Source of the DNA: Streptomyces sp. NBC_01478
GTDB lineage: Bacteria > Actinomycetota > Actinomycetes > Streptomycetales > Streptomycetaceae
Reading direction: 5' to 3'
NCBI RefSeq assembly: GCF_036227225.1
Contig: NZ_CP109444.1
Span: 4,135,501-4,199,500, forward strand
DNA: 64,000 bases
Both the position numbers and the translations under genes were made by a program. The notes beneath the pieces are model-generated. The model searched no databases and was not told the DNA's origin. It saw only the letters and a list, made by a program, of their open reading frames with translations. This document shows positions 1-8,423 of this stretch, one piece after another (the first letter of the stretch is position 1; the number at the start of each line of letters is the position of its first letter).

Positions 1-812
1 CCGTCCAGGTCGTCCAGGAGCCAGAGTTCACCGGCCGAGGAGTAGGTGATCCGGGTGCCGTCTCCGGCCGCGTGCCGGGCGTAGAAGCCGTCGAGGGGCG
101 TGTGGCGGCGGAGGTCGGAGCCGTCGGCGAGGGAGGAGTAGAGCGCGCCGGTGCCCTCGTGGTCGGAGAGGAACGCGATCCGGTCCCCCGCCCACAGCGG
201 GTACTCGATGTTGCCGTCCAACTCCTCGTGCAGGCGCGTGAATTCGCCGTCGCCCTCGCGGTCGATCCACAGCTTGCCGGCCGTGCCGCCCCGGTAGCGC
301 TTCCACCAGGCGGCCTCGCGGCCCATGGGGGCGGAGAGCAGGACAGTGGCCGTGGGACCGATGGCGACATCACCAACGAGCCCGTACGGCAGGGTGGTTG
401 CCGGTCCGCCGTCCAGCGGGATCGCGCGGGCCCAACTGCGGCGGAGGTTCGGCTGGCCGTGGGTGCTGGTCGCGAGGACCTGGCCGTCCGCCGTCCAGCC
501 GCGTACCTGGGTGCGTGAACTGCCCCAGTACGTCAGGCGTTTGGCGGGGCCGCCGTCGACCGGGGCGATGTGCACCTCGGGGGCGCCGTCACGGGCGGAG
601 GTCCAGGCGACGGTCGTGCCGTCGGGCGAGATGCGCGGGTGGTTCACCGGCATGTTCTCCGCGCTGACCCGCCAGGCCCGGCCGCCGCCGTCGAGGGACG
701 CCAGCCATACGTCGTCCTCGGCGGTGAAGGCGACCAACTCGCCGTGCAGGTGCGGGAAGCGGAGATAGGCCTGGGGACCGGCCTGGGCTGCGGACGCTGA
801 GGGCTGAGTCAC
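1..812 (-). CDS. Tricorn protease homologue, N-terminal part (3' end outside window)
   Basis: The gene starts with GTG at 812 and runs off the left edge with no stop. The first residues read VTQPSASAAQAGPQAYLRFP and continue with LVAFTAEDDVWLASLDGG and ISPDGTTVAWTS, typical six-bladed beta-propeller repeats at the N-terminus of actinobacterial tricorn-type S41 peptidases. These are large cytosolic proteases that degrade peptides released by the proteasome or other proteases. The PDZ and catalytic C-terminal parts are not in the window, so protease activity cannot be checked. A stand-alone WD40/TolB-like protein is the alternative. No strong Shine-Dalgarno sequence precedes the GTG. Confidence 0.85.
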   Translation of the reverse strand, partial: MTQPSASAAQAGPQAYLRFPHLHGELVAFTAEDDVWLASLDGGGRAWRVSAENMPVNHPRISPDGTTVAWTSARDGAPEVHIAPVDGGPAKRLTYWGSSRTQVRGWTADGQVLATSTHGQPNLRRSWARAIPLDGGPATTLPYGLVGDVAIGPTATVLLSAPMGREAAWWKRYRGGTAGKLWIDREGDGEFTRLHEELDGNIEYPLWAGDRIAFLSDHEGTGALYSSLADGSDLRRHTPLDGFYARHAAGDGTRITYSSAGELWLLDDLD

Positions 813-857
813 CTGATCAGCGTATGCAGCGGCGGCCTGCGACAACAGTGGTTTGGA

Positions 858-1424
858 TCACTTGCCCTCGACGGGCCAGCAGGTCGGGTCGCCCTTGCAC
901 CACATCGTCTTGGTGACCGTGACGGTGACCGTCGGTCCCGGGCCGTAGGTGAGCGTCGGGTTCGGGTTGTTCACGGACGAGGGTGTCGCCGCGTTGCAGT
1001 CGCCGAGCCCGGTCACGTGGAACACCTGCTTGCCGGCGACCTTGCCGACCAGGTCGCCGCGGACACACGCGCCGTCGACGGCCCGGGTGACCTTGCCGGT
1101 GACGGTGATGTCCCGGTTGTCGTCGGTCTGCCCCTGACAGTCGACGCTGACGACCGTGGTCTCGGTCGGCGAGGGCGTCTTCCCGGGCGTGTAGGCCTTG
1201 TCGTTGCTGCCGTAGCTGCCCGTGCAGGTCAGCCAGCGCACGCTCACATGGTCCCGCTTGAGCTCCGCGGTCGCCGTCTTGTCGGTGGTGTACGCGACGG
1301 TCGCCGAGCTGAGATCACCGGGCTGGCACGCGACGGCCCCGCCCACGGCCACCACCGCGAGCCCCGCCACGGCGGCCACCCGTCGTCCGCGCGGCCGACG
1401 CCAGTTCTGTCTCAACGCCCCCAT
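858..1424 (-). CDS. Putative secreted lipoprotein
   Basis: A protein of 188 residues. The ATG at 1424 gives MGALRQNWRRPRGRR, a basic n-region, followed by a hydrophobic stretch ending in GGAVAC, a good lipobox. It should therefore be exported, diacylated and anchored outside the membrane. The mature part carries several cysteines (WLTCTGSYG, VDCQGQ, GACVRG, GDCNAA, and MWCKGDPTCWP near the C-terminus), which suggests disulfides. A longer reading from 1553 would bury the signal peptide, so I prefer 1424. No family is recognised. It lies 45 bp downstream of the tricorn start on the same strand. Confidence 0.75.
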   Translation of the reverse strand: MGALRQNWRRPRGRRVAAVAGLAVVAVGGAVACQPGDLSSATVAYTTDKTATAELKRDHVSVRWLTCTGSYGSNDKAYTPGKTPSPTETTVVSVDCQGQTDDNRDITVTGKVTRAVDGACVRGDLVGKVAGKQVFHVTGLGDCNAATPSSVNNPNPTLTYGPGPTVTVTVTKTMWCKGDPTCWPVEGK

Positions 1425-1512
1425 GGACGGCAGCCTGCCACCGTCGGGGCGCACACGGAAGAGCGCATACGGCCACCCGTGCGCCGGGGGCGCAGTCACC
1501 GGCGCACAGTCG

Positions 1513-1926
1513 TCAGCCGCGGAGCAGCAGCCACTCCTGAAGCTCCACCACATTGCCCTCGGGGTCCTTGAGATGGGCGACCCGCATCCGGTCCGTCATC
1601 GGCGCGGGTCCGTGCAGCAGCACGGCACCCCGGTCGGTGATCTGCGCGCAGTACGCGTCCAGGTCGCCGACCCGCAGCACCACCAGCGAGCGGTGCCCGG
1701 TCACCGACTCCCCCATTTCACCGAGGACTTGGGCCATCATCGCCCGGTCCTGGAGAGCGATCCCGGCCGATCCGGTCGAGGGGGAGAACTTCTCGTACGG
1801 TCCCTCGGTCGCCCCCGACTGGGGCTTCAGGCCGAGGACTTCGGCGTAGAAGCGGTAGCAGGCGGCGAAGTCGGTGACGAGCAGCCGTACTTGGGCGAGT
1901 TCCACGGCGATTCCCTCCTGGTTCAT
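1513..1926 (-). CDS. VOC superfamily (glyoxalase/bleomycin-resistance fold) protein
   Basis: A 137-residue protein with the vicinal-oxygen-chelate layout: VRLLVTDFAACYRFYAEVLG at the N-terminus and LKDPEGNVVELQEW at the C-terminus, corresponding to the two beta-alpha-beta-beta-beta modules. The members vary widely (isomerases, dioxygenases, antibiotic-binding proteins) and nothing here fixes a substrate. Its ATG at 1926 overlaps the TGA of rsmE in an ATGA junction, so it is the last gene of a translationally coupled set nitronate monooxygenase - rsmE - VOC. Confidence 0.85.
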   Translation of the reverse strand: MNQEGIAVELAQVRLLVTDFAACYRFYAEVLGLKPQSGATEGPYEKFSPSTGSAGIALQDRAMMAQVLGEMGESVTGHRSLVVLRVGDLDAYCAQITDRGAVLLHGPAPMTDRMRVAHLKDPEGNVVELQEWLLLRG

Positions 1927-2675
1927 GACCAGCGTCCGGTACGGCCCAGGAGCAGGGCACTTGCCGCGGTCCCGGCCGTCGATGTGCGCAGCACGCTACG
2001 CCCGAGCCGGTAGGTCTTCGCCCCGGCCTCCTCGAAGAGGGTCAACTCCTCGGGGGAGACGCCTCCTTCGGGGCCCACGACCAGCACGATCTCGCCCTCG
2101 GCGGGGAGTTCGGCGGTGGCGAGGGGTTCGCTGCCGTACTCGCGGTCCTCGTGGAGGACGGCGGCGAAGTCTGCTTTGGCGAGAAGTGCCGCAACCTGTT
2201 TGCTCGTTGCCGCGTCCGCGACCTCCGGGAAGCGCAGCCGGCGGGACTGCTTGCCGGCCTCGCGGGCGGTGGCCCGCCACTTCGCGAGGGCCTTCAGGCC
2301 CCGCTCGCCCTTCCACTGCGTGATGCAACGGGAGGCCGCCCAGGGGACGATCGCGTCGACACCGGTCTCGGTCATCGTCTCCACGGCCAGCTCGCCGCGG
2401 TCGCCCTTGGGGAGGGCCTGGACGACGGTGATGCGGGGGGCGGGCTCGGACTCGACGGGGAACGCATGCAGTTCGACGATCAGCCGGTCCTTGCCCTCGG
2501 CCCTGAGGACCACACCGGCGGCGCCCCGGCCCTGTCCGTCCGTGAGCACGACGTCCTCGCCGGGCTGCAGCCGTCGTACGGAAACCGCGTGTCGTCCCTC
2601 GGGGCCGGTCACCTCGGCGACGGAGCCGGGGCCCGCGCCCTCCAGGGACTCGACCACGAACACCGGGGCGGTCAT
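1923..2675 (-). CDS. rsmE: 16S rRNA m3U1498 methyltransferase RsmE
   Basis: A 250-residue SPOUT-class methyltransferase that methylates N3 of U1498 in 16S rRNA using SAM. An N-terminal PUA-like part (VFVVESLEGAGPGSVAEVTG) is followed by the catalytic knot with LVVGPEGGVSPEELTLF and, at the C-terminus, LGRSVLRTSTAGTAASALLL, the SAM-binding signature of RsmE. The length is normal. The ATG at 2675 overlaps the stop of the upstream nitronate monooxygenase gene (ATGA) and the 3' end overlaps the VOC gene, so the three are probably cotranscribed. Confidence 0.95.
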   Translation of the reverse strand: MTAPVFVVESLEGAGPGSVAEVTGPEGRHAVSVRRLQPGEDVVLTDGQGRGAAGVVLRAEGKDRLIVELHAFPVESEPAPRITVVQALPKGDRGELAVETMTETGVDAIVPWAASRCITQWKGERGLKALAKWRATAREAGKQSRRLRFPEVADAATSKQVAALLAKADFAAVLHEDREYGSEPLATAELPAEGEIVLVVGPEGGVSPEELTLFEEAGAKTYRLGRSVLRTSTAGTAASALLLGRTGRWS

Positions 2676-3748
2676 CGGAGGTTGTCCCCGGCCGACAACG
2701 CTGTCCGGGCGGCGGCCAGTTCGGCGACCAGGACCTCGACCAGTTGGCCGGCCGGCAGCTCGCGGGCCATGCGGTGGCCCTGTCCCGCCCACAGGGCCAT
2801 GCCCTGCGGGTCGCCGGACGCGGCGGCCTGCTTGCGGAGCGGGGAGGTCAGGTGGTGGATCTCCGGGTACGCGGCGGGGGCGTAGGGGCCGTGCTCGCGC
2901 ATGAAGCGGTTGACCAGGCCGCGGGCCGGGCGGCCGGAGAAGGCGCGGGTCAACTCGGTCCGCGTGAACAGGGGGTTGGTGAGTGCCTGCTTGTGCAGGG
3001 CGTGGGCGCCGGACTCCGGGGTGGTGAGGAACGCCGTGCCGAGCTGGGCCGCGCTCGCGCCCGCGGCGAGGGCCGCGGCGATCTGGCTGCCGCGCATCAG
3101 ACCGCCGGCCGCGACGATGGGGAGGCTCACGGTCTCGCGGATCTGGGCGACGAGGGAGAGCAGGCCGAGGCCGGCGCCGTCGTTCTCCGGGAGGTCGCGG
3201 TGAGTGCCCTGGTGACCGCCGGCCTCGACGCCCTGCGCGATCACCGCGTCGGCACCGGCCCGCTCCACGGCGAGGGCCTCCTCGACGGTGGTGACGGTGA
3301 CGAGGGTGAAGGTGCCGGCCCGGCGCAGCGAGTCCAGCACCTCGGGCGTCGGGACGCCGAAGTGGAAGGAGGCGAAGGACACCGGGTTGTCGAGCAGGAC
3401 GGACAGTTTGGCGTCGTAGCCGTCCTCGCGGCCGCTGTCCGGGTCGCCGAGTTCGGTCTCGTACCAGGTGGCCTCGCCGGCCAGTTGGTGGGCGTAGACG
3501 TCGACGGCGGCCTTGTCCGCGTACTCGGGCTGCGGCATGAAGAGGTTCACGCCGAAGGGGCGGGCCGTCAGACTCCGCAGTTGCTTGATCTCCTGGTACA
3601 TGCCGTCGGCGGTTTTGTACCCGGCGGCGAGGAATCCCAGCCCGCCGGCCTCGGCCACGGCGGCCGCGAGACGCGGGACGGAGACACCGCCCGCCATCGG
3701 GGCCTGCACGATCGGATGAGGGAGGAGATCGGTCAGTGCGGAGGACAT
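2672..3748 (-). CDS. Nitronate monooxygenase (2-nitropropane dioxygenase family)
   Basis: A 358-residue FMN-dependent TIM-barrel enzyme. The N-terminal PHPIVQAPMAGGVSVPRLAA, the central AQGVEAGGHQGTH and the later IVAAGGLMRGSQIAAALAAG are hallmarks of the NMO/2-nitropropane dioxygenase family, which oxidises alkyl nitronates and helps detoxify propionate-3-nitronate. The His in GGHQGTH is the conserved catalytic region. It is the first gene of the coupled set with rsmE and the VOC gene. FabK-like enoyl reductase is the usual alternative, but the sequence looks more like class I NMO. Confidence 0.9.
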   Translation of the reverse strand: MSSALTDLLPHPIVQAPMAGGVSVPRLAAAVAEAGGLGFLAAGYKTADGMYQEIKQLRSLTARPFGVNLFMPQPEYADKAAVDVYAHQLAGEATWYETELGDPDSGREDGYDAKLSVLLDNPVSFASFHFGVPTPEVLDSLRRAGTFTLVTVTTVEEALAVERAGADAVIAQGVEAGGHQGTHRDLPENDGAGLGLLSLVAQIRETVSLPIVAAGGLMRGSQIAAALAAGASAAQLGTAFLTTPESGAHALHKQALTNPLFTRTELTRAFSGRPARGLVNRFMREHGPYAPAAYPEIHHLTSPLRKQAAASGDPQGMALWAGQGHRMARELPAGQLVEVLVAELAAARTALSAGDNLR

Positions 3749-3858
3749 GACGGCATGTTGTCACGTCCTCCGAACAAGTCCGAATCCGGCCTTGGCGCTG
3801 GCACATGCCATTACTTTCAGCCGGTCCGGCCATGGCGGACGAGGCCGTCCGGAACGAA

Positions 3859-3894
3859 GAGAGGGTCCGGGGGCGGCAGCCCCCGGACCCTCTC
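3859..3894 (-). terminator. Intrinsic terminator after dnaJ
   Basis: A perfect 16-bp inverted repeat with a 4-nt loop (left arm 3859-3874, right arm 3879-3894) directly abuts the dnaJ stop codon. It is very GC-rich with only a short T-containing tail (CTTCGTT), as is common in Streptomyces. Confidence 0.85.
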
Positions 3895-5026
3895 AGCGAC
3901 CGTTGAAAGCGTCCTTGAGGCGCGAGAACAGCCCCTGCTGACCCGGCTGGAACGTCCCCATGGGGCGCTCCTCGCCGCGCAGCTTCGCCAGTTCGCGGAG
4001 CAGGCGCTCCTGTTCCACGTCGAGCTTGGTCGGGGTAGTGACCTCGACGTGCACGATGAGGTCGCCCCGGCCGCCGCCGCGCAGATGCGTGATGCCTCTG
4101 GTGTGCAGCGGGATCGACTGGCCGGACTGGGTGCCCGGGCGGATGTCGACCTCCTCCATGCCGTCCAGCGTCTCCAGCGGCACCTTCGTGCCGAGGGCCG
4201 CCGCCGTCATCGGGAGCGTGACCGTGCAGTGCAGGTCGTCGCCGCGGCGCTGGAACATCGCGTGCGGCAGCTCGTGGATCTCGACGTACAGGTCACCGGC
4301 GGGGCCGCCGCCGGGGCCGACCTCGCCCTCGCCCGCGAGCTGGATCCGTGTGCCGTTGTCCACACCCGCCGGGATCTTGACCGTGAGCGTGCGCCGCGAG
4401 CGGACGCGGCCGTCGCCGGCGCACTCCGGGCACGGCGTCGGCACGACCGTGCCGAAGCCCTGGCACTGGGGGCAGGGGCGGGACGTCATGACCTGGCCCA
4501 GGAAGGACCGGGTCACCTGCGAGACCTCACCGCGACCGCGACACATGTCGCAGGTCTGCGCGGAGGTGCCGGGGGCCGCGCCCTCGCCGTTGCAGGTGTT
4601 GCAGACGACGGCCGTGTCGACCTGGATGTCCTTCGTGGTGCCGAAGGCCGCCTCGTCCAGCTCGATCTCCAGCCGGATCATGGCGTCCTGGCCCCGGCGG
4701 GTGCGCGAGCGCGGTCCGCGCTGCGACGCCGTGCCGAAGAAGGCGTCCATGATGTCCGAGAAGTTCCCGAAGCCGCCCGCGCCGAAGCCCGCGCCCGCGC
4801 CGCCCGCCTGCGAGAGGGGGTCGCCTCCGAGGTCGTAGACCTGCTTCTTCTGCGGGTCCGAGAGCACCTCGTAAGCGGCGTTGATCTCCTTGAACCGCTC
4901 CTGGGTCTTCGGATCCGGATTGACGTCCGGGTGCAGCTCGCGTGCGAGCCGACGGAAGGCCTTCTTGATCTCATCCTGCGACGCGTCGCGACGCACGCCG
5001 AGAACGGCGTAGTAGTCCGTGGCCAC
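3893..5026 (-). CDS. dnaJ: Chaperone DnaJ
   Basis: A 377-residue type I Hsp40. The J domain (residues 1-70) has the HPD motif in ARELHPDVNPDPK and drives ATP hydrolysis by DnaK. A Gly/Phe-rich linker (FGAGGFGNFSDIMDAFFG) follows, then four CxxCxGxG zinc repeats (CNTCNGEG, CDMCRGRG, CPQCQGFG, CPECAGDG) and the C-terminal substrate-binding domains. The start is GTG at 5026, immediately after the hrcA stop at 5027. Being paired with hrcA away from dnaK-grpE, it is the second DnaJ typical of Streptomyces. It is expected to be repressed by HrcA through the CIRCE element upstream of hrcA. Confidence 0.97.
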   Translation of the reverse strand: MATDYYAVLGVRRDASQDEIKKAFRRLARELHPDVNPDPKTQERFKEINAAYEVLSDPQKKQVYDLGGDPLSQAGGAGAGFGAGGFGNFSDIMDAFFGTASQRGPRSRTRRGQDAMIRLEIELDEAAFGTTKDIQVDTAVVCNTCNGEGAAPGTSAQTCDMCRGRGEVSQVTRSFLGQVMTSRPCPQCQGFGTVVPTPCPECAGDGRVRSRRTLTVKIPAGVDNGTRIQLAGEGEVGPGGGPAGDLYVEIHELPHAMFQRRGDDLHCTVTLPMTAAALGTKVPLETLDGMEEVDIRPGTQSGQSIPLHTRGITHLRGGGRGDLIVHVEVTTPTKLDVEQERLLRELAKLRGEERPMGTFQPGQQGLFSRLKDAFNGR

Positions 5027-6043
5027 TTAGGACTCCGCCAGGATCTGTCCGACGTACCGTGCCACTGCGCGTACCGCTCCCATCGTTCCCGGGTAATCCA
5101 TGCGGGTCGGTCCGACCACGCCGAGCTTGGCGACTGCCTCGCCGCCCGAACCGTAGCCGACCGACACCACGGAAGTGGAGTTGAGTCCCTCGTAGGCGTT
5201 CTCGTGACCGATCCGTACGGTCATGCCCGAATCCCCCGCCTCACCAAGCAACTTGAGGAGGACGACCTGCTCCTCCAGGGCTTCCAGGATGGGTCGGATG
5301 GTGAGGGGAAAGTCATGTCCGAAGCGGGTGAGATTGGCGGTGCCGCCGATCATCAATCGCTCCTCGGTCTCCTCGACGAGGGTCTCCAGGAGGGTGGAGA
5401 GCACCGTCGCGACCGTGCCGCGGTCCTCGGCCTCGAAGGCCTCCGGCAGGTCCTGCACGAGCTGCGGCACGTCCGCGAAGCGGCGGGCCGCGATCCGGCT
5501 GTTGAGCCGCGCGCGTAGATCCGCGAGCGAACTCTCCCCGAAGGGCGCCGGGCAGTCGACCATGCGCTGCTCGACCCGCCCGGTGTCGGTGATCAGCACG
5601 AGCATCACGCGCGCGGGGGCCAGCGACAACAGCTCCACGTGCCGGACGGTCGAGCGGGTCAGCGAGGGGTACTGCACGACGGCGACCTGCCGGGTGAGCT
5701 GCGCGAGCAGCCGGACCGTACGGCCGACGACGTCGTCGAGGTCGACCGCGCCGTCGAGGAAGTTCTGGATCGCCTTGCGCTCGGGGCCGGTCATCGGCTT
5801 GACGCCGGCGAGCTTGTCGACGAAGAGGCGGTAGCCCTTGTCCGTGGGAATGCGTCCGGCACTCGTGTGCGGCTGGGCGATGTAGCCCTCGTCCTCCAGG
5901 GCCGCCATGTCGTTGCGCACCGTCGCCGGGGACACGCCGAGGCTGTGCCGCTCTGTGAGCGCCTTGGACCCGACCGGCTCCTCGGTGCCGACATAGTCCT
6001 GGACGATGGCGCGCAGCACCTGAAGCCTGCGTTCGCTGAGCAT
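5027..6043 (-). CDS. hrcA: Heat-inducible transcription repressor HrcA
   Basis: A 338-residue repressor of class I heat-shock genes. The start is ATG at 6043, giving [19 protein letters not shown]. The winged helix-turn-helix includes [20 protein letters not shown], and the C-terminal part contains the inserted dimerisation domain ([20 protein letters not shown]). The protein binds CIRCE, and a matching operator lies 51 bp upstream, so it should autoregulate itself and dnaJ and probably also control groEL elsewhere. A longer reading frame upstream would run through CIRCE and is rejected. Confidence 0.97.
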   Translation of the reverse strand: MLSERRLQVLRAIVQDYVGTEEPVGSKALTERHSLGVSPATVRNDMAALEDEGYIAQPHTSAGRIPTDKGYRLFVDKLAGVKPMTGPERKAIQNFLDGAVDLDDVVGRTVRLLAQLTRQVAVVQYPSLTRSTVRHVELLSLAPARVMLVLITDTGRVEQRMVDCPAPFGESSLADLRARLNSRIAARRFADVPQLVQDLPEAFEAEDRGTVATVLSTLLETLVEETEERLMIGGTANLTRFGHDFPLTIRPILEALEEQVVLLKLLGEAGDSGMTVRIGHENAYEGLNSTSVVSVGYGSGGEAVAKLGVVGPTRMDYPGTMGAVRAVARYVGQILAES

Positions 6044-6093
6044 CGCGCACACCTCCAGTTCTGGTCGCCGTTTTGTTGCCGGGCTGCCCTTTC

Positions 6094-6120
6094 CTGGCAC
6101 TCTGTGCGCGTGAGTGCCAG
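6094..6120. promoter_or_regulatory. CIRCE operator for HrcA
   Basis: A perfect 9-9-9 inverted repeat: CTGGCACTC, nine bases, GAGTGCCAG. The consensus is TTAGCACTC-N9-GAGTGCTAA, so both arms carry the same two changes and symmetry is kept. It sits about 50 bp upstream of the hrcA start, the expected position for negative autoregulation. Confidence 0.95.
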
Positions 6121-6203
6121 CGTTCCCCGGCCCAGTGTACGGCCGTGAGGTACACCCCGGGCAAGGCCGGTCCTGCGATGTCAATCCCTGGTGCCCCCAC
6201 CGT

Positions 6204-6209
6204 TAGCGT
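6204..6209 (+). promoter_or_regulatory. -10 element TAGCGT for a probable leaderless mRNA
   Basis: TAGCGT matches TAnnnT and is followed by exactly six bases before the ATG at 6216, which would put the transcription start on the A of the start codon. No Shine-Dalgarno sequence is present, consistent with a leaderless transcript. Confidence 0.5.
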
Positions 6210-6215
6210 CGTCGT

Positions 6216-6935
6216 ATGACGGTGACTTGGGAAGAGGCGGGGTGGGAGCGGCTGGCCGACGGGGTGGGGCGGTGCCGGCTGCCTGGCTGGGACTGCACGG
6301 TGGGGCTGGTCGTCGGGGGTGGCTCGGCGCTCATGATCGACGCCGGGTCGAGTGTGGCGGAGGGCGCACGGTTGCGTACGGCGGCGCAGGCGCTCGCCGG
6401 GCGCCGTGTGACCCATCTCGCGCTCACCCACGCCCATTTCGACCATGTCCTCGGGGCGGCGGTCTTTGCCGGGGCGACGGTTCTCGCGGCCGGGGGCCTG
6501 AGCGAGGCGTTCGAGCACGGTGGTGAGGAGTTGCGGGCCGACGCGGTGCGCAACGGGCTGGATCCGCGGGCGGCGGAGAACGCGGCGGACATCCTCGTGT
6601 GCCCCCGTGAATACCTGTGGGGCTCCGCGGTGCTCGACATGGACGGCGGCCCGGAGGTCCGACTCGTGGCGATGCGGGGACACACCGCCCACGATCTCGT
6701 GGTCGTGGTGCCGGGCGACCCGCCGGTCGTGTTCTGCGGCGATCTGGTCGAGGAGTCCGGCGAACCCCAGGCGGGCCCGGACGCCGTACCGGCGGAATGG
6801 CCGGCCGCCCTGGACCGTCTCCTCGACCTGGGCGGCGAGGACGCGCTGTACGTGCCCGGTCACGGAGCGGTGGTGGACGCGGGGTTCGTGCGGGCCCAAC
6901 GGGACGCGTTGGCAACCCGTTTCGGCGTGTCGTGA
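6216..6935 (+). CDS. MBL-fold metallo-hydrolase
   Basis: A 239-residue metallo-beta-lactamase-fold hydrolase. The zinc motif HxHxDH appears as LTHAHFDHVLGA (about residues 70-80). Further ligands are in AMRGHTAHDLVVVV and FCGDLVEESG, and the terminal His in YVPGHGAVVD. The layout is that of the glyoxalase II/general MBL hydrolases; the substrate cannot be read. It is divergent from hrcA and followed at 34 bp by the DUF3097 gene. The start is chosen at 6216 because an ideally spaced -10 box precedes it. Confidence 0.85.
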   Translation: MTVTWEEAGWERLADGVGRCRLPGWDCTVGLVVGGGSALMIDAGSSVAEGARLRTAAQALAGRRVTHLALTHAHFDHVLGAAVFAGATVLAAGGLSEAFEHGGEELRADAVRNGLDPRAAENAADILVCPREYLWGSAVLDMDGGPEVRLVAMRGHTAHDLVVVVPGDPPVVFCGDLVEESGEPQAGPDAVPAEWPAALDRLLDLGGEDALYVPGHGAVVDAGFVRAQRDALATRFGVS

Positions 6936-6956
6936 GGACGGTCGGCCCGGTTCTCC

Positions 6957-6962
6957 TATCGT
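6957..6962 (+). promoter_or_regulatory. -10 element TATCGT for a probable leaderless mRNA
   Basis: TATCGT (TAnnnT) with a 7-base gap to the ATG at 6970. There is no ribosome-binding site in between, so the DUF3097 gene may have its own leaderless transcript besides read-through from the MBL gene. Confidence 0.45.
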
Positions 6963-6969
6963 CATCCGA

Positions 6970-7767
6970 ATGCGCCAGTACTCCGCCGACCTGACCCCGC
7001 CGTGGAAGAAGCCGAAGCCCGTCCCCGAGGTCGCCGCGGAGGCGGGCCTGGTGGTCGAGGAGCCCGGCACCGGTTTCTGCGGCGCGGTGATCCGCTGCGA
7101 GGCCGGCACGGTCACCCTGGAGGACCGCTTCGGCAAGCACCGGGTGTTCCCCCTGGAGCCGCGCGGTTTCCTCCTGGAGGGCCGCGTGGTGACCCTGGTG
7201 AAGCCGGTGTCGAGTCCGCTACGGCCCACTCGTACGGCGTCCGGCTCGGTCGCCGTCCCCGGCGCACGCGCGCGTGTGGCCCGCGCCGGGCGGATCTACG
7301 TGGAGGGCCGGCACGACGCCGAGCTCGTCGAGCGGGTGTGGGGCGACGACCTGCGCATCGAGGGCGTGGTGGTCGAGTACCTGGAGGGCGTCGACGATCT
7401 GCCGGCCATCGTGGCCGAGTTCGCCCCGGGCCCGGACGCCCGCCTCGGCATCCTGGTGGACCATTTGCTCCCCGGCACCAAGGAGTGGCGCATCGCCCAG
7501 TCGGTCACCAGCGAGCACGCCCTCGTCGTCGGCCACCCCTACATCGACATCTGGGAGGCCGTGAAACCGTCCTCCGTGGGCATCGCCGCCTGGCCCCGGG
7601 TGCCGCACGGGCAGGACTGGAAGACGGGGGTGTGCCGGGCCCTGGGTTGGCCGGAAAACACCGGTGCGGTGTGGCAGGCGATTCTGGCCAAGGTGGGGTC
7701 GTACAAAGATCTTGAGCCGGAACTGCTGGGGCGGGTGGAGGAGTTGATCGACTTCGTCACGGCCTGA
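6970..7767 (+). CDS. DUF3097 family protein
   Basis: A 265-residue actinobacterial conserved protein matching the DUF3097 pattern: MRQYSADLTPPWKKPKPVPE at the N-terminus, GRIYVEGRHDAELVERVWGD in the centre and GVCRALGWPENTGAVWQAIL near the end. The EGRHDAELVE segment followed by LGILVDHLLPGTKE resembles a TOPRIM-like acidic core (E...DH), which would imply nucleic-acid chemistry. This is inference only; the function is unknown. The 3' end overlaps the convergent Uma2 gene by 11 bp. Confidence 0.85.
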   Translation: MRQYSADLTPPWKKPKPVPEVAAEAGLVVEEPGTGFCGAVIRCEAGTVTLEDRFGKHRVFPLEPRGFLLEGRVVTLVKPVSSPLRPTRTASGSVAVPGARARVARAGRIYVEGRHDAELVERVWGDDLRIEGVVVEYLEGVDDLPAIVAEFAPGPDARLGILVDHLLPGTKEWRIAQSVTSEHALVVGHPYIDIWEAVKPSSVGIAAWPRVPHGQDWKTGVCRALGWPENTGAVWQAILAKVGSYKDLEPELLGRVEELIDFVTA

Positions 7768-8323
7768 GACGCGGCAGGGTGGCGAATGCGGTCGTATCCA
7801 GGTCGACGCCCACGATCGGCAGCGTTACAAGGTCACCGAACTTACGCGTCCGCTCCGACTGATAGTCCGCCGACAAGCCGGTCCCGGTCGGCTCCGTCAG
7901 CACCACACACTTGGCCTCGAACGGGTCGATGATCAGGTAGACGGGAACGCCTCCTGCGGCGTAGATCGACCGCTTCTCCACATAGTCCCGGTGGGCGCCG
8001 GTCTTGGAGACGACTTCGACGAGCATCGTCACGGCGGGAGCGGGTACGAGTCGTCCCGGACCGTCGTCCGCGCCGATTTCCATAACTACAAGATCCGGCT
8101 GGGGCTCACTGTTCTCGCCAGGAAACGCCACATCCTGTGTCTGGAGGCGCTCCCACCGACCGGAGGGAATCTGGTCCTGCACGGACTGCACGATGCGGTT
8201 GTGGACCTTGTCAGGCCCCGCCATCATCACGATGTCCCCCCGGATGAGTTCAGCCTTGAAGCCCTCGGGAACCTCAAGATTCTCGAACGCCTCACGCACT
8301 CGGCGATCATCCACAGCGGTCAT
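7757..8323 (-). CDS. Uma2 family (DUF820) putative endonuclease
   Basis: A 188-residue PD-(D/E)xK-like protein of the Uma2/DUF820 family, frequent in Streptomyces. Visible landmarks are AELIRGDIVMMAGP, SEPQPDLVVMEI, TMLVEVVSKTGAHRDYVEK (the E...K core) and VPVYLIIDP. I chose the ATG at 8323 over 8341 because GGAGGG lies eight bases upstream of it. Whether members are active nucleases is largely unproven. It sits alone between DUF3097 and hemW. Confidence 0.85.
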   Translation of the reverse strand: MTAVDDRRVREAFENLEVPEGFKAELIRGDIVMMAGPDKVHNRIVQSVQDQIPSGRWERLQTQDVAFPGENSEPQPDLVVMEIGADDGPGRLVPAPAVTMLVEVVSKTGAHRDYVEKRSIYAAGGVPVYLIIDPFEAKCVVLTEPTGTGLSADYQSERTRKFGDLVTLPIVGVDLDTTAFATLPRLRP

Positions 8324-8423
8324 CTCCGTGGCCCTCCGCATCCGCCGCGTTCTGTCGACGGCAGCTTGGGAAACAGCCTAAGGACCGAACCGGCGTTCTG
8401 CTTGGATTCACCCGCCCGAGTGA

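Noticed and set aside
2744..5518. Long open frame (924 codons) on the plus strand
   Set aside because: It lies opposite nmo, dnaJ and hrcA; high GC leaves antisense frames open. Those minus-strand genes have clear domains, this frame has none.
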